NCBI RefSeq assembly: GCF_014180685.1
Contig: NZ_JACEHF010000015.1
Span: 1-46,062 of the forward strand
Origin: Nocardioides pelophilus
GTDB taxonomy: Bacteria > Actinomycetota > Actinomycetes > Propionibacteriales > Nocardioidaceae
Reading direction: 5' to 3'
Length of the DNA stretch: 46,062 nucleotides
Shown here: positions 1 to 8,757 of the stretch, in pieces
Numbering within the stretch: the first letter of the stretch is position 1
Layout of the letters: each line of letters opens with the position of its first letter
Notes under the pieces: generated by a model
Databases searched by the model: none
Told to the model about the DNA's origin: nothing
The model's input: only the letters and a program-made list of their open reading frames with translations
Position numbers and translations under genes: made by a program

Positions 1-252
1 GGCGACGGCGGCCTCGACCACGGCTACGGCAACGCGATGCTGCTGCTCGGCGCGGGTGTGTCAGGGGGCGCCGTGCACGGCGCCTGGCCCGGCCTCGCGG
101 CCGCCGATCTCGAGGACGGCGACCTCGCCGTACGCCAGGACTTCCGCAGCGTCCTGTGGGAGGTCATGTCCCACCGCTTCCCGGCGGTCAGCGGCAGCCG
201 CCCCCAGCTGTTCCCCGGCTTCACGCCCGAGCACGTCGGCGCCATGACCTGA
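1..252 (+). CDS. DUF1501-family protein, C-terminal fragment
   Basis: The frame is open from the first base to a TGA at 250-252, so only the last 83 residues of a longer gene are present. The segment GLDHGYGNAMLLLGAG followed by GGAVHG, a DGDLAV block and a VLWEV-RFP tail is what I recognise as the end of DUF1501 proteins, a sulfatase-like family of unknown substrate that is usually exported by the Tat route and paired with a DUF1800 gene upstream. That partner would lie outside the window. The convergent RTX-repeat gene begins its stop 18 bases later. The family call rests on a short fragment. Confidence 0.7.
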   Translation, partial: GDGGLDHGYGNAMLLLGAGVSGGAVHGAWPGLAAADLEDGDLAVRQDFRSVLWEVMSHRFPAVSGSRPQLFPGFTPEHVGAMT

Positions 253-270
253 GCAGCGGTGGCGGACCGG

Positions 271-1083
271 TCAGCCCGTGCCGCGCTCGCACCGGACCCG
301 CTGCACGTCCGCGGGGTCGTTCTCGGCGGCGTCGGAGCCGTCGCCGCACTGGATCCGGTCCGCGCCGAGGTCGCCGTACAGGGTGTCGTCCCCGTCACCG
401 CCGTTGACGATGTCGTTGCCGTCACCGCCGTGCAGCTCGTCCGAGGCTTGGAGCCCGACCAGCTCGTCGTTGCCTTCCTCGCCGTAGGCGAGGTCGCTGC
501 CCTCGCCGCCGCGGATGAAGTCGTCGCCCGCCCCGCCCCAGATCCGGTCGCGTTGGAAGGCGCCGTTGACGTAGTCGTCCCCGGCGCCGAGCCGGATCTC
601 CTCGCGCCCGGCGTCGGCCAGGACGAGAGCCTCGAACTCCGCGCCGAGGGTGGTGGTGTTGACGTAGTCGTCGCCGAGCCGCAGCTCCATCTCGATGGTC
701 ATCGGGTTGCCGGGCGTGACCGTGTTCGGCACCCGGCAGACGGCTGCGACGCCGCGTCGTACGGGCACGTTGCGGCAGGCCCGCGCCAGGTCCTCCCAGC
801 GCACGGGGCGCCGGTCCCGGAACCGCAGGCCGCCCTCGACGCGGGTCACGACGAGCCGGTTGTCCTGGCCCCACGAGCCGTAGTAGTAGCCGTCCGGGGT
901 CCGCTTGAGCGAGGCGACCCGCCCTACCCGTCCGACGCGCTGGACGGCCGCCGGTCTCTCGTCGGCCACCGGCCGGTCGCCGGAGCCGGCCGGGCGCGCC
1001 GCCGCCGGGCCGGGGGTGGTCGCGGTGGCGGTCAGGGCCGCCGCAGCCAGCAGAGTCAGGGCGGACAGTGGGGTTCGGTGCAT
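271..1083 (-). CDS. secreted RTX-type calcium-binding repeat protein
   Basis: This 270-residue protein starts MHRTPLSALTLLAAAAL and has a clear signal peptide ending near the PGPAAARPAG segment. Residues 1-130 form a region I do not recognise, with three cysteines. The C-terminal 130 residues carry glycine-aspartate repeats of the hemolysin/RTX nonapeptide type (GAGDDYVNG, GGAGDDFIRGG, GGEGSDLAYG, GGDGNDIVNGG, GGDGDDTLYG). In the known family these coil into a calcium-bound parallel beta-roll. The ATG at 1083 was chosen because it places the signal peptide at the N-terminus; the frame stays open further upstream without a better start. No protease or adhesin domain is visible. The gene is divergent from the GTPase gene at 1204, leaving about 120 bases for both promoters. 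Confidence 0.8.
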   Translation of the reverse strand: MHRTPLSALTLLAAAALTATATTPGPAAARPAGSGDRPVADERPAAVQRVGRVGRVASLKRTPDGYYYGSWGQDNRLVVTRVEGGLRFRDRRPVRWEDLARACRNVPVRRGVAAVCRVPNTVTPGNPMTIEMELRLGDDYVNTTTLGAEFEALVLADAGREEIRLGAGDDYVNGAFQRDRIWGGAGDDFIRGGEGSDLAYGEEGNDELVGLQASDELHGGDGNDIVNGGDGDDTLYGDLGADRIQCGDGSDAAENDPADVQRVRCERGTG

Positions 1084-1203
1084 GGTCGCTCCCGCAGGGT
1101 CGGTCCTCCCGACGGTACCCCGGGTCCTCCTGCGCACTCGGGGGAAGTGATCGGCGTCGGGTACCTTCGGCGCAGCAACCGACCGCGGACACGGGGAGCG
1201 TGG

Positions 1204-1965
1204 ATGACCGACCTGCGACCACGGCGAACCGGCCTGCGCGCCCTGCCTGCAGCGCTCGGACGGGGCCGGGACCGGGTGACCGGCGTGTTCCAGCACCGCT
1301 ACCCCACCGTGGCCGTCACCGGCATGACCGGCGTCGGCAAGACGGAGCTGGTCGACCACCTCAGCGGCCGGCCGCGTCCCGGCGGCGTGCCCGAGTCCGG
1401 CTCCGCCGTGATGGAGCGACGGGTACGCCGCGACCCCCGCCTGCGAGGTTTCCGGTTCCGGGTGGTCCCGGGCGAGAACGCGGCGACCCGGCTCGGGGCC
1501 CTGGACGACGTGTTCCACGACAACCCCGTCGACGGGGTGCTGCACGTGGTGGCCAACGGCTACGCCACCGGGCGCCGGCCCGCGGGCACGACGGGCAACG
1601 TCGAAGCGGCCCGCGAGGACCAGGTGCGTCGCGAGCTCGAGGACTGGACGGTCACCGCGCACCGGATCGCCTCGATGGCGGTGCGGCGCAGCCACCCGAT
1701 CTGGCTGATCGTGGTCGTCAACAAGGTCGACCTCTACCCGGACGACGTCGACGAGGTGGTCCGCTCCTACTCACCCGGCAGCGGCACGCCGTTCGGAGAG
1801 CGTCTCGACGAGCTCCGTGCGCTCGCCGGCGGCGCCCGGCTCTCCGTCGACGTACTTCCCGCCTGCAGCCACCTCGACGAGGGCAGCTCCGTCACGCGGA
1901 AGCAGCGCGACCGCTACCTCGCCGCGCTCGAGGCGCGGATGGCCCAGCTCGCCGGACACGTCTGA
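1204..1965 (+). CDS. P-loop GTPase-like protein
   Basis: The 253-residue product has a Walker A/G1 motif GMTGVGKTE near residue 40 and a G4 motif NKVD near residue 170, followed by an ACSH segment where the G5 loop belongs. This layout fits a TRAFAC-class GTPase of the Era/dynamin-like kind. The G3 motif is not orthodox: where DxxG is expected, the sequence reads VVPGEN, so the usual Mg/gamma-phosphate Asp appears to be missing. The start is the ATG at 1204 after a GGGGAGCGTGG segment that can serve as RBS. No membrane segment is visible. The role is unknown; the downstream GltB-like gene lies about 50 bases away on the same strand. Confidence 0.65.
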   Translation: MTDLRPRRTGLRALPAALGRGRDRVTGVFQHRYPTVAVTGMTGVGKTELVDHLSGRPRPGGVPESGSAVMERRVRRDPRLRGFRFRVVPGENAATRLGALDDVFHDNPVDGVLHVVANGYATGRRPAGTTGNVEAAREDQVRRELEDWTVTAHRIASMAVRRSHPIWLIVVVNKVDLYPDDVDEVVRSYSPGSGTPFGERLDELRALAGGARLSVDVLPACSHLDEGSSVTRKQRDRYLAALEARMAQLAGHV

Positions 1966-2016
1966 CCCGCGCACCGCGTCCCGGTAGGCCGGTCCGCGGT
2001 GGGTACCGGTCACCCC

Positions 2017-3633
2017 ATGAGGAAGTCCTTGGTGCTCGCACCCCTGGCAGCCCTCGGGGCCGTCGTCGCTCGTGACCTCGCCCAGAAGGACCACGCCATC
2101 CTGCGCACCTACCCGGTGCTGGGACGTGCCCGCTTCCTGCTGGAGTCGATCGGCCCCGAGCTGCGGCAGTACATCGTGGCCGGCAACGACGACGAGCGAC
2201 CGTTCAGCCGCGACCAGCGGCGCTGGGTCTACGCGTCGGCGAAGCTGCAGAACAACTACTTCGGGTTCGGCACGGACAACGATCTCGAGCACTCCTCCGG
2301 CAACGTGATCGTCCACCACCGGACCTTCGGCGAGGAGTTCCCGACGCACGGCGCCGTCGGTCAGGCAGCCCGGCTGCCGGCCGCGAAGGTGCTCGGCGGG
2401 CCCCGCGGCCGACGCCACAGCTTCCGGCCCGCATCGGTCGTGAACGTCTCGGCGATGAGCTTCGGGTCGCTCTCCGGCAACGCGATCGAGGCGATCAACC
2501 GGGGCGCGGCGGACGCCGGCTGCCTGCACAACACCGGCGAGGGGGCCGTGTCGCCGTACCACCGCCACGGCGGCGAGCTCGTCTTCCAGGTCGGTACGGC
2601 GTACTTCGGGTGCCGCGACGAGCAGGGCCGGTTCAGCCTCCCGCGGCTGAAGGAGCTCGTCGACAGCGCGCCGATCCGGGCGCTGGAGATCAAGCTGAGC
2701 CAGGGCGCGAAGCCGGGCCTGGGCGGGGTGCTGCCGGCTGCGAAGGTCTCCCGCGAGATCGCCGAGACCCGAGGAGTCCCCGAGGGAGAGGACTGCCTCA
2801 GCCCCTCGCGCCACGCGGAGTTCGACGACGTGGACTCGATGCTCGACTTCGTCGAGCTGCTCGCCGCCGAGACCGGGCTGCCGGTCGGGATCAAGTCCGC
2901 GGTCGGCGACCTCGGCTTCTGGCAGGCGCTGACGGACCAGATGGCGCGGGACGACCGGGGCGTCGACTTCGTCACCGTCGACGGCGGCGAGGGAGGCACG
3001 GGCGCCTCGCCGCTGATCTTCACCGACGCCGTCTCGTTGCCGTTCCGGCTCGGGTTCGCCCGCGTGTACGCCGAGTTCGCCCGCCGTGGCCTGCACGAGG
3101 ACGTCACGTTCATCGGCGCCGGCAAGCTCGGGCTCCCCGACAACGCGATCGTGGCCTTCGCGCTGGGCGTCGACCTGGTCAACGTCGGGCGGGAGGCGAT
3201 GCTCGCGGCCGGCTGTATCCAGGCGCAGCGCTGCCACACCGGCGGGTGCCCGACCGGCGTCGCCACCCAGCACCCGTGGCTGACCCGGGGCATCGACCCG
3301 GTCGCCAAGGGGGAGCGGGTGGCGAACTACGTCCGCACGCTGCGCCGCGACCTGCTGAAGGTGGCCGAGACGTGCGGGGTCGCCCACCCCGGTCTGATCG
3401 GACCGGGGTCGATCGAGCTCGTCGACGCCCTGTCGGACGGGCGCTCGATCGAGCAGGTCTTCGGCTACGAGCCGGACTGGGGCTATCCCTCCGCCGCGGA
3501 CCGTGACCGGATCGTGGAGATCATGGCGCGGACCGACGAGGAGGAGGCCGCGACGGAGGGGCCGCCGGAGACGGCCGAGGACGGCCCGCCGAGCGACGAC
3601 ATGGAGGGCGACATCCCGGCCTCCGGTGCGTGA
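2017..3633 (+). CDS. FMN-binding glutamate synthase-family protein
   Basis: The 538-residue protein matches the stand-alone GltB central/FMN domain family. Visible landmarks are NVSAMSFGSLSGNAIEAIN, the substrate-side NTGEGAVSPYH, a KLSQGAKPGLGG block, TVDGGEGGTGASP, and a cysteine cluster GCIQAQRCHTGGCPTG, a C-x5-C-x4-C pattern like the 3Fe-4S site of glutamate synthases. It lacks the glutaminase and GXGXG domains, so it is probably a flavin/Fe-S oxidoreductase rather than a true glutamate synthase. The N-terminus (residues 1-22) is hydrophobic and may anchor it to the membrane. The ATG at 2017 is preferred; an in-frame GTG at 1999 would add six residues. The last 35 residues are acidic and low-complexity. 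Physiological substrate unknown. Confidence 0.8.
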   Translation: MRKSLVLAPLAALGAVVARDLAQKDHAILRTYPVLGRARFLLESIGPELRQYIVAGNDDERPFSRDQRRWVYASAKLQNNYFGFGTDNDLEHSSGNVIVHHRTFGEEFPTHGAVGQAARLPAAKVLGGPRGRRHSFRPASVVNVSAMSFGSLSGNAIEAINRGAADAGCLHNTGEGAVSPYHRHGGELVFQVGTAYFGCRDEQGRFSLPRLKELVDSAPIRALEIKLSQGAKPGLGGVLPAAKVSREIAETRGVPEGEDCLSPSRHAEFDDVDSMLDFVELLAAETGLPVGIKSAVGDLGFWQALTDQMARDDRGVDFVTVDGGEGGTGASPLIFTDAVSLPFRLGFARVYAEFARRGLHEDVTFIGAGKLGLPDNAIVAFALGVDLVNVGREAMLAAGCIQAQRCHTGGCPTGVATQHPWLTRGIDPVAKGERVANYVRTLRRDLLKVAETCGVAHPGLIGPGSIELVDALSDGRSIEQVFGYEPDWGYPSAADRDRIVEIMARTDEEEAATEGPPETAEDGPPSDDMEGDIPASGA

Positions 3634-3658
3634 GGCCGCCGCAGGTGAGCGGTCGCCG

Positions 3659-3850
3659 TCAGGGGAGCTGGGCGCCGGGCAGCAGGCACGCCACGAAGAG
3701 GCTGGCCGAGCCGAGCAGGCAGAACCCGAGCATGCCGTCGACCTGCCGAGCGATCTTGCCGTCCGCCGCCACCAGCCGCCACGCGGTCAGACCGACCGCG
3801 ACAGCCACGAGCAGGCCGCTGTAGAGCACCAGACCGTAGGGATCGTTCAT
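3659..3850 (-). CDS. small two-TM membrane protein
   Basis: A 63-residue protein with two hydrophobic stretches (residues 6-26 and 40-58) separated by a short charged loop containing DGKIARQVDG, so a hairpin membrane protein is likely. A good RBS (GGCAGGAACAGG) precedes the ATG at 3850. It sits alone between the convergent GltB-like gene and the cyclase gene, which is on the same strand but ends about 120 bases upstream. I do not recognise the family and see no functional motif. Confidence 0.55.
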   Translation of the reverse strand: MNDPYGLVLYSGLLVAVAVGLTAWRLVAADGKIARQVDGMLGFCLLGSASLFVACLLPGAQLP

Positions 3851-3972
3851 CGTCCTGTTCCTGCCTTCGCACGAGTCGATTGGACTGCTAACGAGCGGCT
3901 GGGCGTGGGGGCACGGGGGTGCTGCGGGTCGTACGACGAACGCCGGGGTGTTGGGCGCCTGACCGGTGGACC

Positions 3973-6441
3973 TCAGCCCCGGGTGTCGATCTGCCAGCTG
4001 CTCGGGCCGCCGGGCGCGGGCTCGTAGCGGCAGTGCAGTCCCGTGCGGATCGAGGTCGCCAGGTGCGCGCCCGCGACGGGGGCCGTCCGCTGGATCTGCT
4101 CGATCGCGCGCTTGAGGTTCCGGGTGACGTTGACCCTTGCTCGCTCGGCCGCTCCGCCGGCGGTTCGACGGCGGCCGCCAAGTCCGGTCGCGCGGCGGAC
4201 CTCGGCGAGGAGGAACTCGCGCTCCTCCTCGAGGCGCACGGCAGCCGGCTGGTCTCCGGCCCGGTCGGCGACCTCGCACTCTGCATCGATCTCCCGGAGC
4301 CGGCGCTGGTACCCGGCCAAGGCTTGCTCATCCAGCCGGGGCAGCTCTGCGCCCACCGGCACGATCTCCATGCCGGCGTCGAGATGAGTCGAGGCGACGT
4401 CCCGGCGAGGATTGGCGAGCAGGACGGCCAGGTGCTCGAGCCCTCGGTTCGGCCGCAATCGCGCCTGCTCCGAACCAGCGGCGACGAGCCAGTCGTTCCC
4501 GTCGCGCTTCAGCGACCACACGGCTTCCGACGACGTGGTCGGCACCGCCTGGATCTCGGAGACGAGCCGGTCCATGCCGAGCGACCGGGCGAGATCGAGA
4601 GCCGTGGCGAGCTCGCGGTCGGCTCCTTCCCCATCGCCGGCGGCGCGGAGCGCCTCGGCCAGGTGTGCCCGGGACCGTGCCGCCCACGGCAGCGCGGCGA
4701 TCTCGTCGAGAGCGGTGATGGTCCGCCGCAAGCGGGCGATCGCCGCGTCCACCCGGCCCAGACGAAGTTCCAGCACGCCGAGATGGTCGCCGACGGGACC
4801 CAGGAAGTTCGGCCCGATCACGACGAGGCGATCCTCGTGAGGGAGCAAGGCGTCGTACAGGCGCAGGCACTCCTGCTCCGATCCCACCGCGGCGGCCACC
4901 CTCGCAGCGTTGGTCGCCGCTGCCAGCCAGCGGTAGCCGGTCGAGGTGAAGAGCGGGGGGAGCCCGCGGATGAGCTCGACCTTTGCCTCGCTGGTCCGCC
5001 CGCTGTCGAGCAGCACAGCGGCGACGTCGAGGTCGTAGTAGTTGCCCGGCATCAGCTCGGCGAGCTGCCGAAGCATGACAAGCCCCACCTCGAGGGTCTC
5101 GTTGCCGGTCTCGCAGTCCCGTGACACCGGCCAGCGATGCGCCAGCCGGAGCCGGTCGGCATCGGGCATCCGTGCCTGCGTGGCGTTCTGGTAGGCGATC
5201 TCGCCCTGTCGGGCCTGCTCGTCGTATCGGCCGCTGATCTGGGCGAGCATCGCCCTCCGTGAGGCGACGTAGACGTTGACGTCAGGCCGTTCGAGCCTCG
5301 CTGCCAACCGGGCGTAGGACGCGAGCTCCAACCCGGCCTCATGGACCTGCCAGAGCTCGACGAGGGCGTGCACCCGCGCCAGCCGCGCCTCGAGCTCGTG
5401 GTCGACCTGGTGGGTGCTGCGGGTCAGCGCGATCACACGTTCGGCCGCGTTCAGCCGGTCCCGCACACCTTCGGGCTCCCAGAAGGCGTGGATCGTCGCG
5501 AGGAGCACGTCGGAGATGGCGATGTCGTCGCGCGCTGCCTCTGCGAGCTCGATGGCCAGGTCGAGGAGACGCCTCCGCTCTTCGGCCGAGGCGGGATCCC
5601 CCCGCAGTTCGAACGCGAGCTTCGCTGCCGTGCGGGCCCGGCCGACGGGCGCGTCCTCCGGCAGCCGTTCGAGGAGGTCCCGCAGCATCCGGACCAGCGT
5701 GACGTCCACGTCGAGGAACTCGATCCGACCGCCGGCGGCGGCCAGAGGCTCGACCAGCGCGATCGGATCGATGTCGGCTGCGAGCTCGGCGGCCTCCTCG
5801 AACCTGAGCTGGTCGAGCAGCCTGGTCACGGAGCCGACCTCGCTGACGGCCGGGGCTGCGGCCGGTTTCGCTGGCGCCAGCTGCCTGATCGAGTACGCCG
5901 GCACGGGCTCGGAGATCCCCTTCAGATCGAGCTCGCCGCGGTCCTCGAAGAGGTATGCAGAGCGCGAGGCCAGGGCGTGGACGGTGCCCGAGACCAGGGT
6001 TTCCCCGGCGCCGGCGGACGCCATCAGGCGGGCGGCCACGTGCACCGCGATGCCAGCGACGTCCTGGCCGCGCCGCTCCACCTCGCCGGTGTGCGCTCCG
6101 ACACGGAGTGCCACTCCGAGCTGTTCGGCGCCGGAGTGCAGAGCGCCCGCGCAGTCCACGGCGCTCGTAGGACCTGGCAGGAGCATCAGTGCCCCGTCGC
6201 CGGTGTGCTTGATGAACTCGCCGCCACGTCGGCGCACCTCGGAGCGGGTCACGGCGTCCAGGGCGTCCAGGACCCGGGCCCACACCTGGTCTCCGCTGGC
6301 CGCGAGCTGCGTGGTGGAGTCGACGATGTCGGTGAAGAGCACCGTCGCCAGCTCGCGGGTCGGCTGCGTCCGCGACAGCATGTCGGCAGTATTCAACGAC
6401 TGAACCGCCGAAGGCGAGAAGTCCTCCTCTGTGGCGATCAT
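3973..6441 (-). CDS. class III adenylate/guanylate cyclase with TPR-like region
   Basis: An 822-residue protein. Residues 30-210 form a class III cyclase domain with metal Asp residues at D38 (LFTDIVDST) and D82 (IKHTGDG) and the purine-contact Lys K78. The transition-state Asn of active enzymes is replaced by His in GIAVHVAARL. I recall the same substitution in several mycobacterial multidomain cyclases, so activity is uncertain. Residues 220-640 are Ala/Leu-rich helical repeats resembling TPRs. Near residue 650 comes a module (WLVAAGSEQARLRPNRGLEHLAVLL) that resembles one found in cyclase/LuxR-type ATPases, then a conserved tail (NVTRNLKRAIEQI). No AAA+ ATPase domain is present. The start overlaps the stop of the SnoaL-like gene by ATGA, implying translational coupling. 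Confidence 0.8.
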   Translation of the reverse strand: MIATEEDFSPSAVQSLNTADMLSRTQPTRELATVLFTDIVDSTTQLAASGDQVWARVLDALDAVTRSEVRRRGGEFIKHTGDGALMLLPGPTSAVDCAGALHSGAEQLGVALRVGAHTGEVERRGQDVAGIAVHVAARLMASAGAGETLVSGTVHALASRSAYLFEDRGELDLKGISEPVPAYSIRQLAPAKPAAAPAVSEVGSVTRLLDQLRFEEAAELAADIDPIALVEPLAAAGGRIEFLDVDVTLVRMLRDLLERLPEDAPVGRARTAAKLAFELRGDPASAEERRRLLDLAIELAEAARDDIAISDVLLATIHAFWEPEGVRDRLNAAERVIALTRSTHQVDHELEARLARVHALVELWQVHEAGLELASYARLAARLERPDVNVYVASRRAMLAQISGRYDEQARQGEIAYQNATQARMPDADRLRLAHRWPVSRDCETGNETLEVGLVMLRQLAELMPGNYYDLDVAAVLLDSGRTSEAKVELIRGLPPLFTSTGYRWLAAATNAARVAAAVGSEQECLRLYDALLPHEDRLVVIGPNFLGPVGDHLGVLELRLGRVDAAIARLRRTITALDEIAALPWAARSRAHLAEALRAAGDGEGADRELATALDLARSLGMDRLVSEIQAVPTTSSEAVWSLKRDGNDWLVAAGSEQARLRPNRGLEHLAVLLANPRRDVASTHLDAGMEIVPVGAELPRLDEQALAGYQRRLREIDAECEVADRAGDQPAAVRLEEEREFLLAEVRRATGLGGRRRTAGGAAERARVNVTRNLKRAIEQIQRTAPVAGAHLATSIRTGLHCRYEPAPGGPSSWQIDTRG

Positions 6442-6920
6442 CTTCCCGCGCGGCTGAACAGCCCGTCTCCGCACGAGAACCGGCCGGATGCTGTGTCTGC
6501 ACCGTATGCCGGCAGGCGCGCGCAGGACTTCGGCCCGAGCGGATCGACCGCACCGATCTGCTCGGCGATCGCGAGCGAGTCGGTGACGACCATGAGGTCG
6601 ACGATCCCGCCGCCGGACAGCTCCAGCATCATCGTGGTCAGTACCTCGATCGCATGCCCGGTGGCAGGCACGTCGCGCCACGCGCCGAGGTGCGTGGCCC
6701 GGGTCAGCCCGCCGATCGCGACCCGTCGATCGTCGGCGACGCTCCACAACGGCGTGAAGGACGCGTCCGGGAAGGACTCGATCGCCGCCGCGTAGATCCC
6801 GCGGACCCTGGGGCTGTCCGTGTAGCGATCGATGGAGTGCGGTGCCATCGGGGCGAAGCAGTCGGTGAGGATGCTCTCGACGAGGGCGGAGGTCGTCGTG
6901 GTGTGGGTGTCTTCGTTCAT
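6438..6920 (-). CDS. SnoaL-like / ester-cyclase fold protein
   Basis: A 160-residue protein resembling the SnoaL-like (NTF2-fold) polyketide-cyclase family. I base this on size, the early helical DCFAPMAPHSIDRY segment, the FPDASFTPLWSVADD strand pair and the HLGAWRDVPATGHAIEV segment, the last being typical of ester-cyclase proteins. The ATG at 6920 gives the best N-terminus. The C-terminal 40 residues are rich in Ala/Gly/Ser and look less conserved. Its stop codon overlaps the ATG of the downstream cyclase gene (ATGA at 6441-6438 on the minus strand). The two are therefore made together, and the NTF2-like fold could act as a ligand-binding partner. That role is inference. Confidence 0.65.
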   Translation of the reverse strand: MNEDTHTTTTSALVESILTDCFAPMAPHSIDRYTDSPRVRGIYAAAIESFPDASFTPLWSVADDRRVAIGGLTRATHLGAWRDVPATGHAIEVLTTMMLELSGGGIVDLMVVTDSLAIAEQIGAVDPLGPKSCARLPAYGADTASGRFSCGDGLFSRAGR

Positions 6921-7006
6921 GCCCTGGAGGCGTTCCGTCGCAAGGAACGATCTGTTCCTGCCGAGCCGTCCCGGGTTCAGGCCATCCGCGCGTGCCGGAC
7001 GCGAAA

Positions 7007-7042
7007 CGGCCCCTGACCAGCGAAACTGCTGGTCAGGGGCCG
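7007..7042 (-). terminator. intrinsic terminator after tRNA-Phe
   Basis: A perfect 15-base inverted repeat (arm CGGCCCCTGACCAGC at 7007-7021, matching arm 7028-7042) encloses a 6-base loop. It lies 11 bases beyond the 3' end of tRNA-Phe in its direction of transcription and is followed by TTTCG. Strong stem, short T tract. Confidence 0.8.
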
Positions 7043-7053
7043 AATCCACTCGG

Positions 7054-7127
7054 TGGGCAGGGGCGGGGTCGAACCGCCGACCTTCCACTTTTCAGGCGGA
7101 CGCTCGTACCAACTGAGCTACCTGCCC
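7054..7127 (-). tRNA. tRNA-Phe (GAA)
   Basis: The minus strand folds as a complete cloverleaf. The 7-bp acceptor is GGGCAGG/CCTGCCC, the D-arm GCTC/GAGC, the anticodon stem TCCGC/GTGGA with loop CTGAAAA (anticodon GAA), and the T-arm GGCGG-TTCGACC-CCGCC, with discriminator A. The CCA end is not fully encoded. A TATGGT -10 box lies at 7145-7140 on the minus strand, and a strong hairpin terminator follows. Confidence 0.96.
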
Positions 7128-7242
7128 GAGCAGTGGGAAACCATACCGGAGGTGCGTCCGCCGTACGAAAGCGACGCCGATCGTGAGAGACGTCACGCCT
7201 GTCGACTCCACGCATCGACCAGGTTCATGTGAAGGTTCTGGT

Positions 7243-8538
7243 GTGATAACCCGCCGTACCAAGGTCCAGCTGCTGGTCTTCGCGATCATCACGCTCCTGG
7301 GCGTCACCTTCGTGGGGGCCCGCTACGCCGAGCTGGATCGCATGCTGGTCGACCAGAGCTACTCCGTGGTGGCGCACTACCCGGAGTCCGGCGGCATCTT
7401 CGCCGGCGCCGAGGTGACCTACCGCGGCGTCGGGATCGGCAAGGTCACCGAGCTCGAGCTCACCGACGACGGGGTCGACGTCTACCTCGAGATCGACAAC
7501 GAGTGGGACGAGATCCCGGCCGACACGATGGCGTTGGTGGGCAACCGGTCGGCGGTGGGCGAGCAGTACGTCGAGCTCCAGCCCAACACCGACGACGGCC
7601 CCTACCTGGAGGACGGCTCGGAGATCACCGAGGTCGCGACCCCGATCCGCACCGAGAAGCTGCTCGGTGACATCGCGCGGACCGTCAGCAGCGTCGACCA
7701 GGAGGCCTTGCGCACCACGGTGAGCGAGCTGGGGATCGCCTTCGCCGGCACCGGCGACGACCTGCAGCGGATCATCGACACCGGCAACTCGTTCATCGAG
7801 ACCGCCAACGCGAACTTCGACATCACCACCGCCCTGATCCGCGACTCCAACACGGTGCTCCAGACCCAGATCGACTCGGAGAGCTCGCTGCGCACGTTCG
7901 CGAGCGAGCTGAGCGTCTTCTCCGGCTCCCTCGCCGGCGCCGACGACGACCTGCGCAAGGTGATCGACAGCGGCTCGTTCACCGCCAACCAGCTGCGCAC
8001 CTTCCTGGAGCAGAACGAGGCCGAGATCTCCGACCTGCTCAACAACGTGGTCACCACCGGCCGGGTCGCCGTACAGAACATCCGCGGCATCGAGCACCTG
8101 CTCATCTGGTACCCGGTGATGCTCGAGGGCTCCTTCACGGTCACCGCCAAGAACCCGCAGAGCGGCCTGTACGACGCGCACATCGGGCTGATCCTCAGCA
8201 CGAACACGCCGTGCCACGCGGGCTACGAGGGAACCGACACCCGCTCCCCGCAGAACGTCGAGGACCGCCCGTTGAACCTCGACGCGCGGTGCACGGAGCC
8301 GCCGACCAAGAGCAACGCCCGCGGCTACCAGAACCTCCCGCGGGTCACGCCCGACCTCGACGGAGTCCCGGACGACACCGAGACGGTTCTCGGGTCCTAC
8401 GACCCCGAGACCGGGACGATCGCCTGGGGCGTCGACCGGAGCAGCTCCGCCCCGGTCCGCAACGTCGCGCCCCCGTCGCTCGGCGACGACTCCTGGAAGT
8501 GGCTCTACCTCGAGCCGCTGCTCGACGCCCGCGGTTAG
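7243..8538 (+). CDS. Mce-family (MceF-like) protein, solitary
   Basis: A 431-residue protein with one N-terminal membrane segment (residues 6-25) followed by an MlaD/Mce domain (about residues 35-115: YPESGGIFAGAEVTYRGVGIGKV and GNRSAVGEQYVEL) and the helical Mce region with LRTFLEQNEAEISDLLNN. The start ITRRTKVQLLVF and the LLIWYPVM block resemble the sixth gene (mceF) of actinobacterial mce operons, which form lipid or sterol import channels with YrbE permeases. The GTG at 7243 is chosen because GAAGG precedes it by 7 bases and the family start pattern fits. No yrbE gene or other mce gene is adjacent; it lies alone between tRNA genes. The C-terminal 80 residues are soluble and Pro/Asp-rich. 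Confidence 0.85.
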   Translation: MITRRTKVQLLVFAIITLLGVTFVGARYAELDRMLVDQSYSVVAHYPESGGIFAGAEVTYRGVGIGKVTELELTDDGVDVYLEIDNEWDEIPADTMALVGNRSAVGEQYVELQPNTDDGPYLEDGSEITEVATPIRTEKLLGDIARTVSSVDQEALRTTVSELGIAFAGTGDDLQRIIDTGNSFIETANANFDITTALIRDSNTVLQTQIDSESSLRTFASELSVFSGSLAGADDDLRKVIDSGSFTANQLRTFLEQNEAEISDLLNNVVTTGRVAVQNIRGIEHLLIWYPVMLEGSFTVTAKNPQSGLYDAHIGLILSTNTPCHAGYEGTDTRSPQNVEDRPLNLDARCTEPPTKSNARGYQNLPRVTPDLDGVPDDTETVLGSYDPETGTIAWGVDRSSSAPVRNVAPPSLGDDSWKWLYLEPLLDARG

Positions 8539-8601
8539 GCGTCCGCCGTACCTCCACGACTATGCTGTCCCGCGCTGCGCCGGCCCCGGCCGACGCAGCG
8601 G

Positions 8602-8674
8602 GCCCCCGTCGTCTAGCGGCCCAGGACCCCGCCCTTTCACGGCGGTAGCGCCGGTTCGAATCCGGTCGGGGGTG
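8602..8674 (+). tRNA. tRNA-Glu (TTC)
   Basis: Complete cloverleaf with acceptor GCCCCCG/CGGGGGT (one G-U pair at the end), D-arm GTCT/GGAC, anticodon stem CCGCC/GGCGG with loop CTTTCAC (anticodon TTC), a T-arm with the loop TTCGAAT, and discriminator G. No CCA is encoded. A TATGCT -10 box lies at 8561-8566. Confidence 0.96.
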
Positions 8675-8757
8675 CGGTAGGTGGAGGGCGAGGTCCGGTA
8701 GAGGCCCTCGATTGGGTTCGGCCGGAGCCCATGGGTTAGAGTTCCACCGCTTCACAA

